The position numbers and the translations under genes were made by a program. Shown here one piece after another: positions 1 to 7,188 of a stretch of 24,474 nucleotides of DNA. The number at the start of each line of letters is the position of its first letter. Position 1 is the first letter of the stretch. Below the pieces are notes generated by a model that searched no databases, was not told the DNA's origin, and was given only the letters and a program-made list of their open reading frames with translations. The stretch comes from an uncultured Flavobacteriales bacterium. GTDB taxonomy: Bacteria; Bacteroidota; Bacteroidia; Flavobacteriales; Crocinitomicaceae. Where the stretch lies: the NCBI GenBank assembly GCA_946478775.1, contig CAMLDR010000050.1:1-24474 (forward strand), read 5' to 3'.

Positions 1-31
1 CAAAAATAGGGGTTTCTTTTCGTTTTAACAA
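1..31 (-). promoter_or_regulatory. Bacteroidota-type promoter firing off the left edge
   Basis: On the minus strand the sequence reads TTG (29-31), 20 bases, then TATTTTTG (8-1). This matches the Bacteroidota -33/-7 consensus TTG and TAnnTTTG. It implies a gene transcribed leftwards that starts just outside the window. The rest of 32-235 is AT-rich, and I see no convincing gene or clear promoter in it for the plus-strand gene at 236. Confidence 0.55.
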
Positions 32-235
32 TGTTTTGACTGATTTTATATTGGGAATTGAAGCTTTTTTCAGAGATTCCTGAAAATGTATGAAAATGAG
101 CTTTTTACATCTTTTGTATCGCTTGTTTTGCTGAATGAAATTTGGTTTCTGAGTTTTCATTCGGCCGGTTATTTTCAGATTCAAATACAATAAATTGGCG
201 ATTGTACTGTTAATCAGTCATTAAAACTTAAGATT

Positions 236-1135
236 ATGAAAACCTGCATAGCTTTGATGTTAGTGTTGATCACCGGAATTGGTTTTTCTCAGCAAAGAGA
301 TTCCGTCAAAACAAAAAGTCCGCGTTTTATTATTAAAATGACTCATGGAATGACCAATAGCAATGAGTTTGACTTTACTAATTCCGAGTGGGACCGGATG
401 ACTCCCGGATTTGATGTTCCGGATTCACTGAAGTCGGGAGTACCCAATCCTTATAACTTAGGCGGTGGATTGTATACTACTTCGGCCAATCAGTATTATA
501 TGTTCTCCTTTTCATTGATCAACGGAGCGGCTAAGCAGGCCGGCAGGAAATTTTTGGCAACAACCACCTTTCATTTGGGCTATGGGCCTGAACTAAAGGC
601 TGAAAAGCTTTGGTATCATGAAGACAGGCAGTTGATTGATACTTTAACTTCCAACCAAAACGGGCAGGAGTTTTATGTTTATGGAAACAGGAACCAGACC
701 CTTGTTAAAAGATATACTTCCCGGAGCGTGGTTTTTGGTATCGGTGAGCACATTGCAACCAACCCTAACCGCGTATTTCAATTTGAAACAGGGTTGGACC
801 TGCTATGCGTTTTAAGTGTTATGAGTGAAGTAAAAGCTTCTTACATAGACAACTACACGATTGAAGGAACGCCATGGAACGGAGGCGGATTTGGTTATCA
901 GCAGCCTGTGTTAAACGAGACAAGAGCAGAAACTTTTTCAGGAAATTTCACAGCAGGATTGATCATGCGTGTACCGCTGGAAATGAGTTTTAAATTGTCC
1001 CGAAAAAATCCGGTACTCAGCAGAATGCGAATAGGAGGAGAGATGAATCCAGGATTGGGAATGCACTTTACTAAAGGAAAAATTAACAACAACTTTAGTT
1101 TTAGCGGTGGAATGAATTTCCGTTTTGCTTTCTAG
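236..1135 (+). CDS. secreted hypothetical protein, probable outer-membrane beta-barrel
   Basis: A 299-residue protein with a clear N-terminal signal peptide (about residues 1-19, hydrophobic core ALMLVLITGIGFS, then QQ). The mature part is rich in Gly, Asn and alternating aromatic residues. It ends in a strand with a terminal Phe (MNFRFAF), the usual signature of an outer-membrane beta-barrel recognised by the Bam machinery. I do not recognise a named family. It stands alone: a probable divergent promoter lies to its left, and it converges on the FKBP gene to its right. The two stop codons overlap in the palindrome CTAG (1132-1135). Function unknown; location in the outer membrane is inferred from composition and the C-terminal Phe only. 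Confidence 0.75.
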   Translation: MKTCIALMLVLITGIGFSQQRDSVKTKSPRFIIKMTHGMTNSNEFDFTNSEWDRMTPGFDVPDSLKSGVPNPYNLGGGLYTTSANQYYMFSFSLINGAAKQAGRKFLATTTFHLGYGPELKAEKLWYHEDRQLIDTLTSNQNGQEFYVYGNRNQTLVKRYTSRSVVFGIGEHIATNPNRVFQFETGLDLLCVLSVMSEVKASYIDNYTIEGTPWNGGGFGYQQPVLNETRAETFSGNFTAGLIMRVPLEMSFKLSRKNPVLSRMRIGGEMNPGLGMHFTKGKINNNFSFSGGMNFRFAF

Positions 1136-1587
1136 ATCACCTTTTCGATCGAAATCTCAAAAACCAGTGTCGAATTAGCGGGGATTTTGTCCAGTGCATC
1201 ATCTCCGTAACCAAATTGCGGCGGAACGACCATGCGTAACTTAGTGCCGGCAACATGACCGGTAAGTCCCACCTGAAAACCACCGATTAATCCTTTTAAA
1301 TTGGATTTGAGAGGTTTTCCGGGTTCTGTCTGATCAAATCGGTATCCATTAGTAAGCGTTCCCTTGTACTCCAGTTCTAGTTCACTTCCGGATTGGATCT
1401 TTTCTGTTCCTTTGCCTTCCTCCAAAATTTCAACGATTAACCCGCCATCCAGAACCTGGTAGTTCCAATGGTGTTTTTTGGCGTAATTTTCTGCTTTTGA
1501 GACGAAGCTGTTTTTTTCTTCTTCCGAATAAGTGTTGCAGCTTGAAACGACCAGCCCGGTTACTAAAATAAATAAGAGATTGCGCAT
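1132..1587 (-). CDS. FKBP-type peptidyl-prolyl cis-trans isomerase, lipoprotein
   Basis: A 151-residue protein with a lipoprotein signal: a hydrophobic stretch then VVSSC, Cys17 being the predicted lipidated residue. It is therefore probably anchored in the cell envelope. From about residue 62 it carries an FKBP domain: GSELELEYKGTLTNGYRFD, then a long central piece (LIGGFQVGLTGHVAGTKLRMVVPP) and the closing FGYGDDALDKIPANSTLVFEI. These are the standard FKBP core motifs. The family catalyses proline cis-trans isomerisation and assists folding. It is the last gene of a three-gene minus-strand operon and starts 1 base after the stop of the TraB/GumN gene, so co-translation is likely. Assignment to the family is secure; its client proteins are unknown. 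Confidence 0.9.
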   Translation of the reverse strand: MRNLLFILVTGLVVSSCNTYSEEEKNSFVSKAENYAKKHHWNYQVLDGGLIVEILEEGKGTEKIQSGSELELEYKGTLTNGYRFDQTEPGKPLKSNLKGLIGGFQVGLTGHVAGTKLRMVVPPQFGYGDDALDKIPANSTLVFEISIEKVI

Positions 1588-1588
1588 A

Positions 1589-2434
1589 TTAATATCGAAC
1601 AGGTGTTACTTCATACCCTTTCTTTCTGAGAAGTTCAATGACTCCGTTCGGGCCGCCTAAATGTCCTGCTCCCACAGCAAAAAAGCACGCTTTCGAACTC
1701 ATCAGGACATCCATTTTAGGGATCCAGTTTTGGTTTCGTTTATCCAGTAATTCTTCTGCTGAACTTCCCAAATCATTGCTTTCCAGGATCAGTTTTGCCA
1801 AACTTTCCAAATCTTGTTTGTGATAATATCCGACCATCTTCCGGAAAGTTTGTTCGCCTTCATCCGGTTTTCTAACCGTTTCCATGATGAATTCTGCCAT
1901 TTCTTCTGCCGGAACTTTGTCAAAAATAGATAATTGGTATTCTACCGTTTCCAATCCTGAAACCGGGATTTTATCCTGTTGTGCTTTAGATTCTATTTCC
2001 ATATCGACCATGCGGATCTTTCCGGTGATCATTTTTTGAAAACTCAGCTGCAGCAAGGTGAAAGGTTTTCTTTTCTCGAAGCCTTTTTCGAATTGTTCCG
2101 GTTTGATCCCTAAAAGGTCTGCTCCCCATTTTAGAACAGAATCTTTTTCCTCCGGAGTAAAAATATCGAAGCAGGATCCCGAATCAAGAGTCATCAGTTT
2201 CATTGCTGAACCCTGGTCCGTAAGATTGGCGATTTCAAGTACAACTTCATCCGATTTGGAAATGATCTTGTCCAGTTTACCCGGAAAATAGTAAAGCGAA
2301 TCAGGAATCATATGGATCGTACCAAAGAGGTAAGAAACTTTTTTGTCTTTCCCTTTTACCTGATACAGCAGGGAATTGTTCTGTCCGAAAACAAAACCGG
2401 TGAGGAATAAAAAGATCCAGGTGAGAAAGCGCAT
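1589..2434 (-). CDS. TraB/GumN family protein, secreted
   Basis: A 281-residue protein with a signal peptide (residues 1-17, ending FVFGQ). The N-terminal motif YLFGTIHMIPDS (GTIH at 38-41) and the C-terminal motif GAGHLGG (255-261), followed by VIELLRKKGYEVTPV, are the two hallmark blocks of the TraB/PrgY/GumN family. In that family conserved Gly-His and Glu residues are thought to form a metal-dependent hydrolase-like site; bacterial GumN-type members are often secreted and mostly uncharacterised. It lies in the middle of an operon, 1 base from the genes on both sides (methyltransferase upstream, FKBP lipoprotein downstream). Shared envelope localisation with the FKBP is plausible. Family assignment is firm; the reaction is not known. 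Confidence 0.88.
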   Translation of the reverse strand: MRFLTWIFLFLTGFVFGQNNSLLYQVKGKDKKVSYLFGTIHMIPDSLYYFPGKLDKIISKSDEVVLEIANLTDQGSAMKLMTLDSGSCFDIFTPEEKDSVLKWGADLLGIKPEQFEKGFEKRKPFTLLQLSFQKMITGKIRMVDMEIESKAQQDKIPVSGLETVEYQLSIFDKVPAEEMAEFIMETVRKPDEGEQTFRKMVGYYHKQDLESLAKLILESNDLGSSAEELLDKRNQNWIPKMDVLMSSKACFFAVGAGHLGGPNGVIELLRKKGYEVTPVRY

Positions 2435-2435
2435 C

Positions 2436-3155
2436 TTAGTTTTCTAAAGTTATTTCAGCTAAGTAATGATCGTCTTCTTCCAAAACGCGAATAGCTTTCA
2501 GTCCTACGTTCTTTGCTGCTTTGAACAGGTTGTCAAAATCTACATAAAGCCAGTCAAACCAAGGGCCTTTTTGTTTTTTGTATTTCATCTGGAAGCGGAA
2601 ATTCCCGTAGTATTCGGTATTCAGATCTACCCAGAGCGCTCCGTCTTCATCTTCGTATAAAGAATGAATATCTGATGAGTCGCATAGGATTTTCCCTCCC
2701 GGATTCAATAATGATTTTGCATGTTCGAGTGTTTTCTCCAGGTTGGATAATTTTCCTGCAATCCCGATTCCGTTCATCAACATCAGGATGGTATCGTACT
2801 TTCTATCTGTCAGGGAAAAGAAATTGATTTGTTCGGCGTTCAGTTCGTTGCTCTTTAAATAGTCAACGGCTCCTTCCGAAATATCGATGCAATCGACCTT
2901 AAAACCAAGGTCCTGCAGGTACGTAGCGTGAATTCCTGCTCCGGCGCCTACATCCAGCACATGTCCGCGCGCCAGTGAAAGTGCTTTTTGTTCAATTAGC
3001 GGCATTTCATCGTGTTTTCTAAACAGGACTTCCAGCGGAATAATATCGTCTTCACAAATATCGGAGGAAACAACAATATCTTCCGGTCTTCTCTTGTCTG
3101 CGTATTCCTGAATGGCTGTTCCGATCGGATCGCCGTATTTTTTTTCTGTGCTCAT
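2436..3155 (-). CDS. class I SAM-dependent methyltransferase
   Basis: A 239-residue cytoplasmic protein without signal or membrane segment. Motif I is VLDVGAGAGIH (DVGAGAG at 68-74), and the acidic residue that binds the SAM ribose is in VDCIDIS (Asp91). A further strand, YDTILMLMNGIGIAGK, is followed by LLNPGGKILCDSSD. This is the Rossmann-like class I methyltransferase layout. The substrate cannot be read from the sequence; members with this look are usually annotated only as methyltransferase type 11/12 or methyltransferase domain protein. It heads the three-gene operon with TraB/GumN and FKBP, 1 base from the next gene. An AT-rich inverted repeat (3161-3231) lies just upstream. Confidence 0.85.
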   Translation of the reverse strand: MSTEKKYGDPIGTAIQEYADKRRPEDIVVSSDICEDDIIPLEVLFRKHDEMPLIEQKALSLARGHVLDVGAGAGIHATYLQDLGFKVDCIDISEGAVDYLKSNELNAEQINFFSLTDRKYDTILMLMNGIGIAGKLSNLEKTLEHAKSLLNPGGKILCDSSDIHSLYEDEDGALWVDLNTEYYGNFRFQMKYKKQKGPWFDWLYVDFDNLFKAAKNVGLKAIRVLEEDDHYLAEITLEN

Positions 3156-3160
3156 TTATT

Positions 3161-3231
3161 TCAATTGATAATTGAAAAAGGAAAATTGAAAAGCTTTTAA
3201 ATTTTCAATTATACATTTTCAATTTAAAAAA
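3161..3231. repeat. AT-rich intergenic inverted repeat (AATTGAAAA family)
   Basis: The left half has repeated AATTGAAAA-like units. The right half has the complementary TTTTCAATT units, centred near 3190 (AAGCTTTTAAA). The two halves can fold into an imperfect hairpin on either strand. It fills the gap between the pRiA4b-like gene and the methyltransferase. Related tracts occur at 3796-3888, 15901-15999 and 19383-19416. Confidence 0.6.
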
Positions 3232-3771
3232 TTAATATTCGTATTCTTCGTAACCTGATAAATCTTCGTCGTCATACCCGTCCCCGAAATCTTCATCAAA
3301 TTCATTTTCTTCATCCTCTTCTTCACCAAAAAAAGCATCATCCTGCACCATTTTAGAGTCTTCGGGAGGAGCTGTACCAATGGCCAGCGCAATTTTAGGT
3401 TTATCCAGAGTTTCCTCCGTGCGTTCCTGTAATTCGATCAAAAAGATCCACATTCTCAGGAAATCATAGACCAAAATAATTTTTTGATCGGGTGCTTCCA
3501 TAAAATCTGCAAGCTTTGCTTCCGACATCACGCTGGTGATTTCAGGATCTTCGTCAGAATAACTCATATCCATCAAACTGATCTCATGGCCTTTGTCCCA
3601 CTCATCATTTGAAATAAAGAATGAGCCGATCTCTTTTCCTTCAAAATTGAAAGAATTCAATATAACCCGATAGAATGATTCGAAGTTTTCATCTTCATTG
3701 ATGAGAATGTCTCTGAATATTTCCTGATCTTTTTCGGAATCTAATAACACGCGAAATTTTAGCGCACCCAT
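3232..3771 (-). CDS. plasmid pRiA4b ORF-3-like (TnpR-passenger-type) protein
   Basis: A 179-residue protein. The first about 75 residues (LKFRVLLDSEKDQEIFRDI, then FESFYRVILNSFNF and ISNDEWDKG) match the pattern of the pRiA4b ORF-3 domain, often called the IS1096 passenger TnpR family. Despite that name, no transposase or inverted repeats are nearby and the gene sits among housekeeping genes, as is usual in Bacteroidota. The last about 35 residues are almost entirely Asp, Glu and Gly with some Tyr: a strongly acidic, probably disordered tail. Molecular function is unknown. A promoter-like TATCTTTG lies 16 bases upstream of the ATG (3788-3795), so it probably has its own promoter. Confidence 0.75.
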   Translation of the reverse strand: MGALKFRVLLDSEKDQEIFRDILINEDENFESFYRVILNSFNFEGKEIGSFFISNDEWDKGHEISLMDMSYSDEDPEITSVMSEAKLADFMEAPDQKIILVYDFLRMWIFLIELQERTEETLDKPKIALAIGTAPPEDSKMVQDDAFFGEEEDEENEFDEDFGDGYDDEDLSGYEEYEY

Positions 3772-3787
3772 GCAGTTGTTTTTTTTA

Positions 3788-3795
3788 CAAAGATA
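3788..3795 (-). promoter_or_regulatory. -7 promoter box TATCTTTG for the pRiA4b-like gene
   Basis: It reads TATCTTTG on the minus strand, a match to TAnnTTTG, and ends 16 bases before the ATG at 3771. No clear TTG is present at -33; that region is occupied by AATTGAAAA repeats. Confidence 0.45.
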
Positions 3796-3888
3796 ATGTT
3801 AATTGAAAAGGTAAAATTGAAAATTGAAAAGGGATGTGAAATATGTTTCTACTCTGCGCATTCAAACGTTCAATTTTAAACTTTTGAA
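3796..3888. repeat. AT-rich repeat tract with facing arms, overlapping the end of the tRNA nucleotidyltransferase gene
   Basis: The left arm has three AATTGAAAA-type units. After a core of about 30 bases (GGGATGTGAAATATG onward), the right arm has CGTTCAATTTTAAACTTTTG, a GTTCAAAA-type unit in the opposite direction. The right arm encodes the stop codon and last residues of the gene at 3876-5318. Confidence 0.55.
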
Positions 3889-5318
3889 CTTTTTTGATCC
3901 GTTTGAACTTTCAATCCGAGTTCTTCCCCGATTTTGAGCATCAAATCCTTTGCCGTTTCAAATGTGTTCGGGATTTCTCCTTCCAGAATCGCTTCTTTTA
4001 TGCGGTTTTTGATAATACCAATTTCACTACAGGGCTGCAGATTGAATGTCGACATAATCAATTCACCAGAAATGGGAGGTTGAAAATTCCGGACGTGATC
4101 TTTTTCCTCCACATCCTTTAATTTCTCCACAACCAATTCAAAATTCTTTTTGTACTTCTTGACTTTGAATTCATTTTTGGAAGTGATATCCGCGTTGCAT
4201 AAAGCCATCAGATCGTCAATATCATCACCTGCCTCAAACAATAAGCGTCTTACGGCAGAATCCGTTACATTGCTTTTTACCAGGGAAATTGGCCTCAGGT
4301 GGAGACGTACCAGTTTTTGGACATATTTCATTTTCATGTCCAGTGGAAGTCTCAGGCGTGTAAAGATCTTAGGGACCATTCGGGCTCCCAGTTCTTCGTG
4401 TCCGTGAAATGTCCAGCCAACCTGCGGGTCAAATCGCTTAGTGGGAGGCTTGGCGATATCGTGTAAAATAGCGCTCCATCTCAGCCATAAATTATCTGAA
4501 TGAAGAGCTACGTTGTCCAGTACTTCGAGTGTGTGATAGAAATTGTCTTTATGACTTTTTCCGTCGCGCGTTTCAACTCCATGAAGTGCAATCATTTCAG
4601 GAAAGAACTGGTGGAGTAGTTTGGTAGAGTTTAAGAGTTCAAATCCCCTGGAAGGTTTTTCAGCCAGGATGATTTTATTCAGCTCATCCATAATTCGTTC
4701 TTTCGAAATAATATCGAGTCGCGAAGCATTTTTGAGGATTGATTTTAAGCTGCTGATTTCAATCTGGAAATCGAGTTGAGTAGCAAATCGAATTGCCCGC
4801 ATCATCCGTAAGGGATCATCGGAATAGGTGGTATCGGGATCTAAAGGCGTTCTTAGAATTCCTTTTTCCAAATCGGACAATCCATTAAAAGGATCGATCA
4901 GGTTTCCAAAGGTTTCTTCCCGCAAATCCAAAGCCAGCGCATTAATGGTGAAATCGCGTCTTTTTTGGTCGTCACTCAATGTACCGTCTTCCACGATTGG
5001 TTTCCTGGAATCTCTTTGGTAGGATTCTTTTCGTGCCCCTACAAATTCGACATCCAAATCTTTATAATTGAATTGAGCCGTTCCGAAATTCTTGAAAAGA
5101 TTGACTTTTTTCACACGCAGCTTATCGCCGGCCGCCTGTGCTAATTCCATTCCATTCCCTACAACAACAATGTCAATGTCCTTAGAGGGTCTTTCCAATA
5201 ACAGGTCGCGCACAAATCCACCGATTACATAGGCTTCCAGCCCTTTTTCGGAGATGATCTGAGAAACAACCTTAAAAACAGGATGTTTGAGTTTGTGTGC
5301 GAAATTTTCTGTTTGCAT
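3876..5318 (-). CDS. cca: tRNA nucleotidyltransferase (CCA-adding type) with HD domain
   Basis: A 480-residue class II polynucleotidyltransferase. The N-terminal head has the GGFVRD motif (33-38) and the metal-binding pair in DIDIVV (Asp47, Asp49). It is followed by RRDFTINALA (about 120-129, motif B/C region), DDPLRMMRAIRFA (about 167-179), and the tRNA-binding segment SKERIMDELNKI. An HD phosphohydrolase motif is present in LHDIAKPPT (His286-Asp287). This is the architecture of bacterial CCA-adding or A-adding enzymes that build or repair tRNA 3' ends. Whether it adds CCA or only A cannot be decided by eye. The last about 11 residues (KVQTDQKSSKV) are encoded by GTTCAAAA-type repeat sequence, so the tail is probably non-functional. 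It follows the Sua5/YrdC gene by 30 bases. Confidence 0.9.
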   Translation of the reverse strand: MQTENFAHKLKHPVFKVVSQIISEKGLEAYVIGGFVRDLLLERPSKDIDIVVVGNGMELAQAAGDKLRVKKVNLFKNFGTAQFNYKDLDVEFVGARKESYQRDSRKPIVEDGTLSDDQKRRDFTINALALDLREETFGNLIDPFNGLSDLEKGILRTPLDPDTTYSDDPLRMMRAIRFATQLDFQIEISSLKSILKNASRLDIISKERIMDELNKIILAEKPSRGFELLNSTKLLHQFFPEMIALHGVETRDGKSHKDNFYHTLEVLDNVALHSDNLWLRWSAILHDIAKPPTKRFDPQVGWTFHGHEELGARMVPKIFTRLRLPLDMKMKYVQKLVRLHLRPISLVKSNVTDSAVRRLLFEAGDDIDDLMALCNADITSKNEFKVKKYKKNFELVVEKLKDVEEKDHVRNFQPPISGELIMSTFNLQPCSEIGIIKNRIKEAILEGEIPNTFETAKDLMLKIGEELGLKVQTDQKSSKV

Positions 5319-5325
5319 GCGGGGG

Positions 5326-5333
5326 CAAAGTTA
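5326..5333 (-). promoter_or_regulatory. -7 promoter box TAACTTTG just upstream of cca
   Basis: TAACTTTG on the minus strand matches TAnnTTTG exactly. Its final G is 8 bases from the A of the cca ATG, so a transcript would have almost no leader. No clear -33 TTG is seen; the upstream part overlaps the end of the Sua5/YrdC gene. Confidence 0.45.
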
Positions 5334-5348
5334 CTGAATTTAGAATAA

Positions 5349-5906
5349 TCAGCTTCGAATAACTTGAATGGAACTGTCTAATCCGATTTTAATGATTTGT
5401 GAAGGAGCAGAAAGTTGTTCGTTGGTTCTTAATTCCACAATAGCATCCACCCGTTCCTTAATTTTGGAATCGATACTGCTGTAATTAGTCGGAAAAGGCA
5501 CCCCTGAAATATTTGCCGAAGTAGAAACAATGGGTTTGCGAATGCTTCGAATCAAAGCAAGACATAGCGGATCTTTTGTGAGCCGAATCCCCACAGAACC
5601 ATCTTCAGCCAGGATACTTGGGGCCAAACCTTGTGCATTTGGGTAAATGATTGTCAATGGTTTATCAGACAAGTCGGCCAAGTCATAACAGACCTCCGGA
5701 AACTCCGGAATGTACTTTTCAATCATCTGAAAACTATCTGCCAAAACGATAAAACTTTTATTCTCCGGTCGTTCTTTGATCTCCAAAATTCGACGGCACG
5801 CTTCTTCATTCGTCGCATCGCAACCAATTCCCCAAATGGTATCGGAAGGGTATAGAATCGTTAAGCCTTTTTTGAGGGCGTCAATGATAGTTTGATCAAG
5901 AACCAT
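5349..5906 (-). CDS. tsaC: L-threonylcarbamoyladenylate synthase (Sua5/YrdC/YciO family)
   Basis: A 185-residue protein made of a single YrdC-like domain, without the extra C-terminal Sua5 domain. Diagnostic blocks are LTILYPSDTIWGIGCDA (15-31), KERPENKSF (44-52), KPLTII (82-87), GSVGIRLT (103-110) and STSANISG (128-135). The enzyme makes threonylcarbamoyl-AMP from threonine, bicarbonate and ATP, the first step of the universal t6A37 modification of ANN-decoding tRNAs. Its neighbour downstream is a tRNA nucleotidyltransferase, so the pair forms a small tRNA-maturation cluster. A close YciO-like paralogue function cannot be fully excluded, but the KERP and STSAN motifs favour the synthase. Confidence 0.88.
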   Translation of the reverse strand: MVLDQTIIDALKKGLTILYPSDTIWGIGCDATNEEACRRILEIKERPENKSFIVLADSFQMIEKYIPEFPEVCYDLADLSDKPLTIIYPNAQGLAPSILAEDGSVGIRLTKDPLCLALIRSIRKPIVSTSANISGVPFPTNYSSIDSKIKERVDAIVELRTNEQLSAPSQIIKIGLDSSIQVIRS

Positions 5907-5919
5907 GTTGTTTTTTTTG

Positions 5920-5927
5920 CAAAGTTA
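5920..5927 (-). promoter_or_regulatory. -7 promoter box TAACTTTG for the Sua5/YrdC gene
   Basis: TAACTTTG on the minus strand matches TAnnTTTG and ends 13 bases before the ATG at 5906. Its first three bases are also the TAA stop codon of the upstream winged-helix regulator gene. Confidence 0.5.
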
Positions 5928-6263
5928 CTCCAGATGACTTAAATGATAGGTTTTTTGGGTCTTAAAATTGAAGAGCGTTTCCAGTTTCCGATAATTTCGG
6001 ATTTGTTCATCGGTAATTTCTATGCCAAGTGAATGAGGGAAATAACTAACATTAATTAATCCGGCATCCCATAATTTCTTCAGATGAACATGAACGGCTG
6101 ATTTCGATAAATGCAACATTTCAGTCAATTCTCTATTTGTAAGGTTGGGATACTTAATGAGCAATTCGATCATTTTCACTCTGCATGGATGGGCAAGAGC
6201 TCGTCCTGTTAGTGAAATAGAGATTTGTTTCGGTGTGTAGTCAAGAGGCTTTGAAGTTGGCAT
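5925..6263 (-). CDS. winged helix-turn-helix transcriptional regulator (ArsR-like)
   Basis: A 112-residue protein starting MPTSKPLDY. I chose the ATG at 6263 because the 29 codons upstream of it, though open, encode a stretch unlike any regulator N-terminus and lie in AT-rich intergenic DNA. The region ALAHPCRVKMIELLIKYPNLTNRELTEMLHLSKSAVHVHLKKLWDAGLI is a typical ArsR/winged-HTH DNA-binding domain: recognition helix SKSAVHVHLKKL, followed by the wing YFPHSLGIEIT. No Cys metal-binding box is seen, so metal sensing is unlikely by this route. The gene is divergent from the two-component system, and the 241-base gap between them holds palindromes that could be operators. It may control itself, the two-component genes, or both. 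Confidence 0.82.
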   Translation of the reverse strand: MPTSKPLDYTPKQISISLTGRALAHPCRVKMIELLIKYPNLTNRELTEMLHLSKSAVHVHLKKLWDAGLINVSYFPHSLGIEITDEQIRNYRKLETLFNFKTQKTYHLSHLE

Positions 6264-6348
6264 AATGTATTGAATATTAGTTAAATAATTACTTCTTATA
6301 TTTAAGATAGGAAAAATTACCCTATGCTTCCAAGCAGTTTGAAGAAAC

Positions 6349-6390
6349 AAATTCTAAAATTTTAAAATTCGAGAATTTACTTCTTAGTAA
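6349..6390. promoter_or_regulatory. candidate operator region with inverted repeats
   Basis: Between the divergent winged-helix regulator and response regulator there is AAATTCT (6349-6355) facing AGAATTT (6372-6378), 16 bases apart. Directly after it comes the small palindrome TTACT-TCTT-AGTAA (6377-6390). The 10-mer TTACTTCTTA recurs at 6289-6298, 88 bases away on the same strand. This is the type of arrangement bound by dimeric winged-helix repressors, but AT-richness makes chance matches likely. Confidence 0.3.
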
Positions 6391-6467
6391 AGATGTGAAC
6401 AGAGTTTTAGGTTAAAAAATTGTTATTCAGTGAATTAGTGTTTTTTAAACGTGTCATTTTTATTCTC

Positions 6468-6475
6468 TAAGTTTT
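6468..6475 (+). promoter_or_regulatory. possible -7 box TAAGTTTT before the response regulator
   Basis: TAAGTTTT is one mismatch from TAnnTTTG and lies 29 bases before the GTG at 6505. If it is the promoter, translation cannot begin at the in-frame ATG at 6451, which supports the GTG start. Confidence 0.25.
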
Positions 6476-6504
6476 TCTTAATTTTATCATCCAATCAAAT
6501 TTCC

Positions 6505-7188
6505 GTGAAAAAAATATTGATTATTGAGGATGACCCGCAAATTAGTTCATTGGTTCAGAAAGGACTAACAGAGGAAAATTTCGACACAAAAATTGCCAAT
6601 AACGGATTAAAAGGTCTGGATGAATTTCATTTTTGGAATCCGGACCTGATAATTTTAGACATTATGCTTCCGGGGTTGAATGGGATCCAGGTCTGTTCAA
6701 AGATCAGGGAAACAAGCCAGATACCTATTTTAATGCTTACAGCCTTGGGAACTCCGGAGAATGTGGCTATTGGATTGGACTCGGGGGCAGATGATTATTT
6801 GCCGAAACCGTTTAAGTTTATTGAGTTAAATGCGCGAGTTCGTTCACTGCTCAGAAGGATTGAAAATCAAGCATCCAATAATAATACGCTTTTTCATTTT
6901 GATGATTTGGTCATAGATGATGATCGGAAAACCGTTACGCGAAATGGAAATTTACTCAGCCTTACCTCAACGGAATACCGCTTGTTGCTGCTTTTTATTA
7001 TGAGCCCGCGAAAAGTATTTTCGCGAATGGATATCCTGGAAGAAGTTTGGGGTGTTGATTTTGAATCAGGTACAAACGTGGTGGATGTCTACGTTAATTA
7101 TCTCCGGAAGAAATTGGTGCAGTTTGGTGGTTCAAAATTAATCCATACGGTGATTGGAATGGGATATGTAATGCGTGAGGAAGAATGA
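6505..7188 (+). CDS. OmpR-family response regulator
   Basis: A 227-residue protein starting at GTG (6505), giving MKKILIIEDDPQ. An in-frame ATG at 6451 would add 18 residues, but the receiver fold normally begins two or three residues before the first strand, so the GTG is preferred. The receiver domain (1 to about 118) has the acidic pair Glu8/Asp9/Asp10, phospho-acceptor Asp52 in ILDIMLPG, Thr79 in MLTAL and Lys101 in YLPKPF. The C-terminal winged helix (about 130-227) includes LTSTEYRLLLLFIMSPRKVFSR, VDVYVNYLRKKL and the terminal HTVIGMGYVM. It overlaps the sensor kinase gene by 4 bases (ATGA). Its likely target is the 11-bp repeat array at 8572-8615. Confidence 0.92.
   Translation: MKKILIIEDDPQISSLVQKGLTEENFDTKIANNGLKGLDEFHFWNPDLIILDIMLPGLNGIQVCSKIRETSQIPILMLTALGTPENVAIGLDSGADDYLPKPFKFIELNARVRSLLRRIENQASNNNTLFHFDDLVIDDDRKTVTRNGNLLSLTSTEYRLLLLFIMSPRKVFSRMDILEEVWGVDFESGTNVVDVYVNYLRKKLVQFGGSKLIHTVIGMGYVMREEE

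Noticed and set aside
3232..3771. Transposon passenger because of the TnpR-passenger family name
   Set aside because: No transposase, inverted repeats or target duplications are nearby, and the family is commonly chromosomal in Bacteroidota.
6264..6350. N-terminal extension of the winged-helix regulator to a Met at 6350
   Set aside because: The added 29 residues do not resemble a regulator N-terminus and use AT-rich intergenic DNA; the Met at 6263 is a better start.
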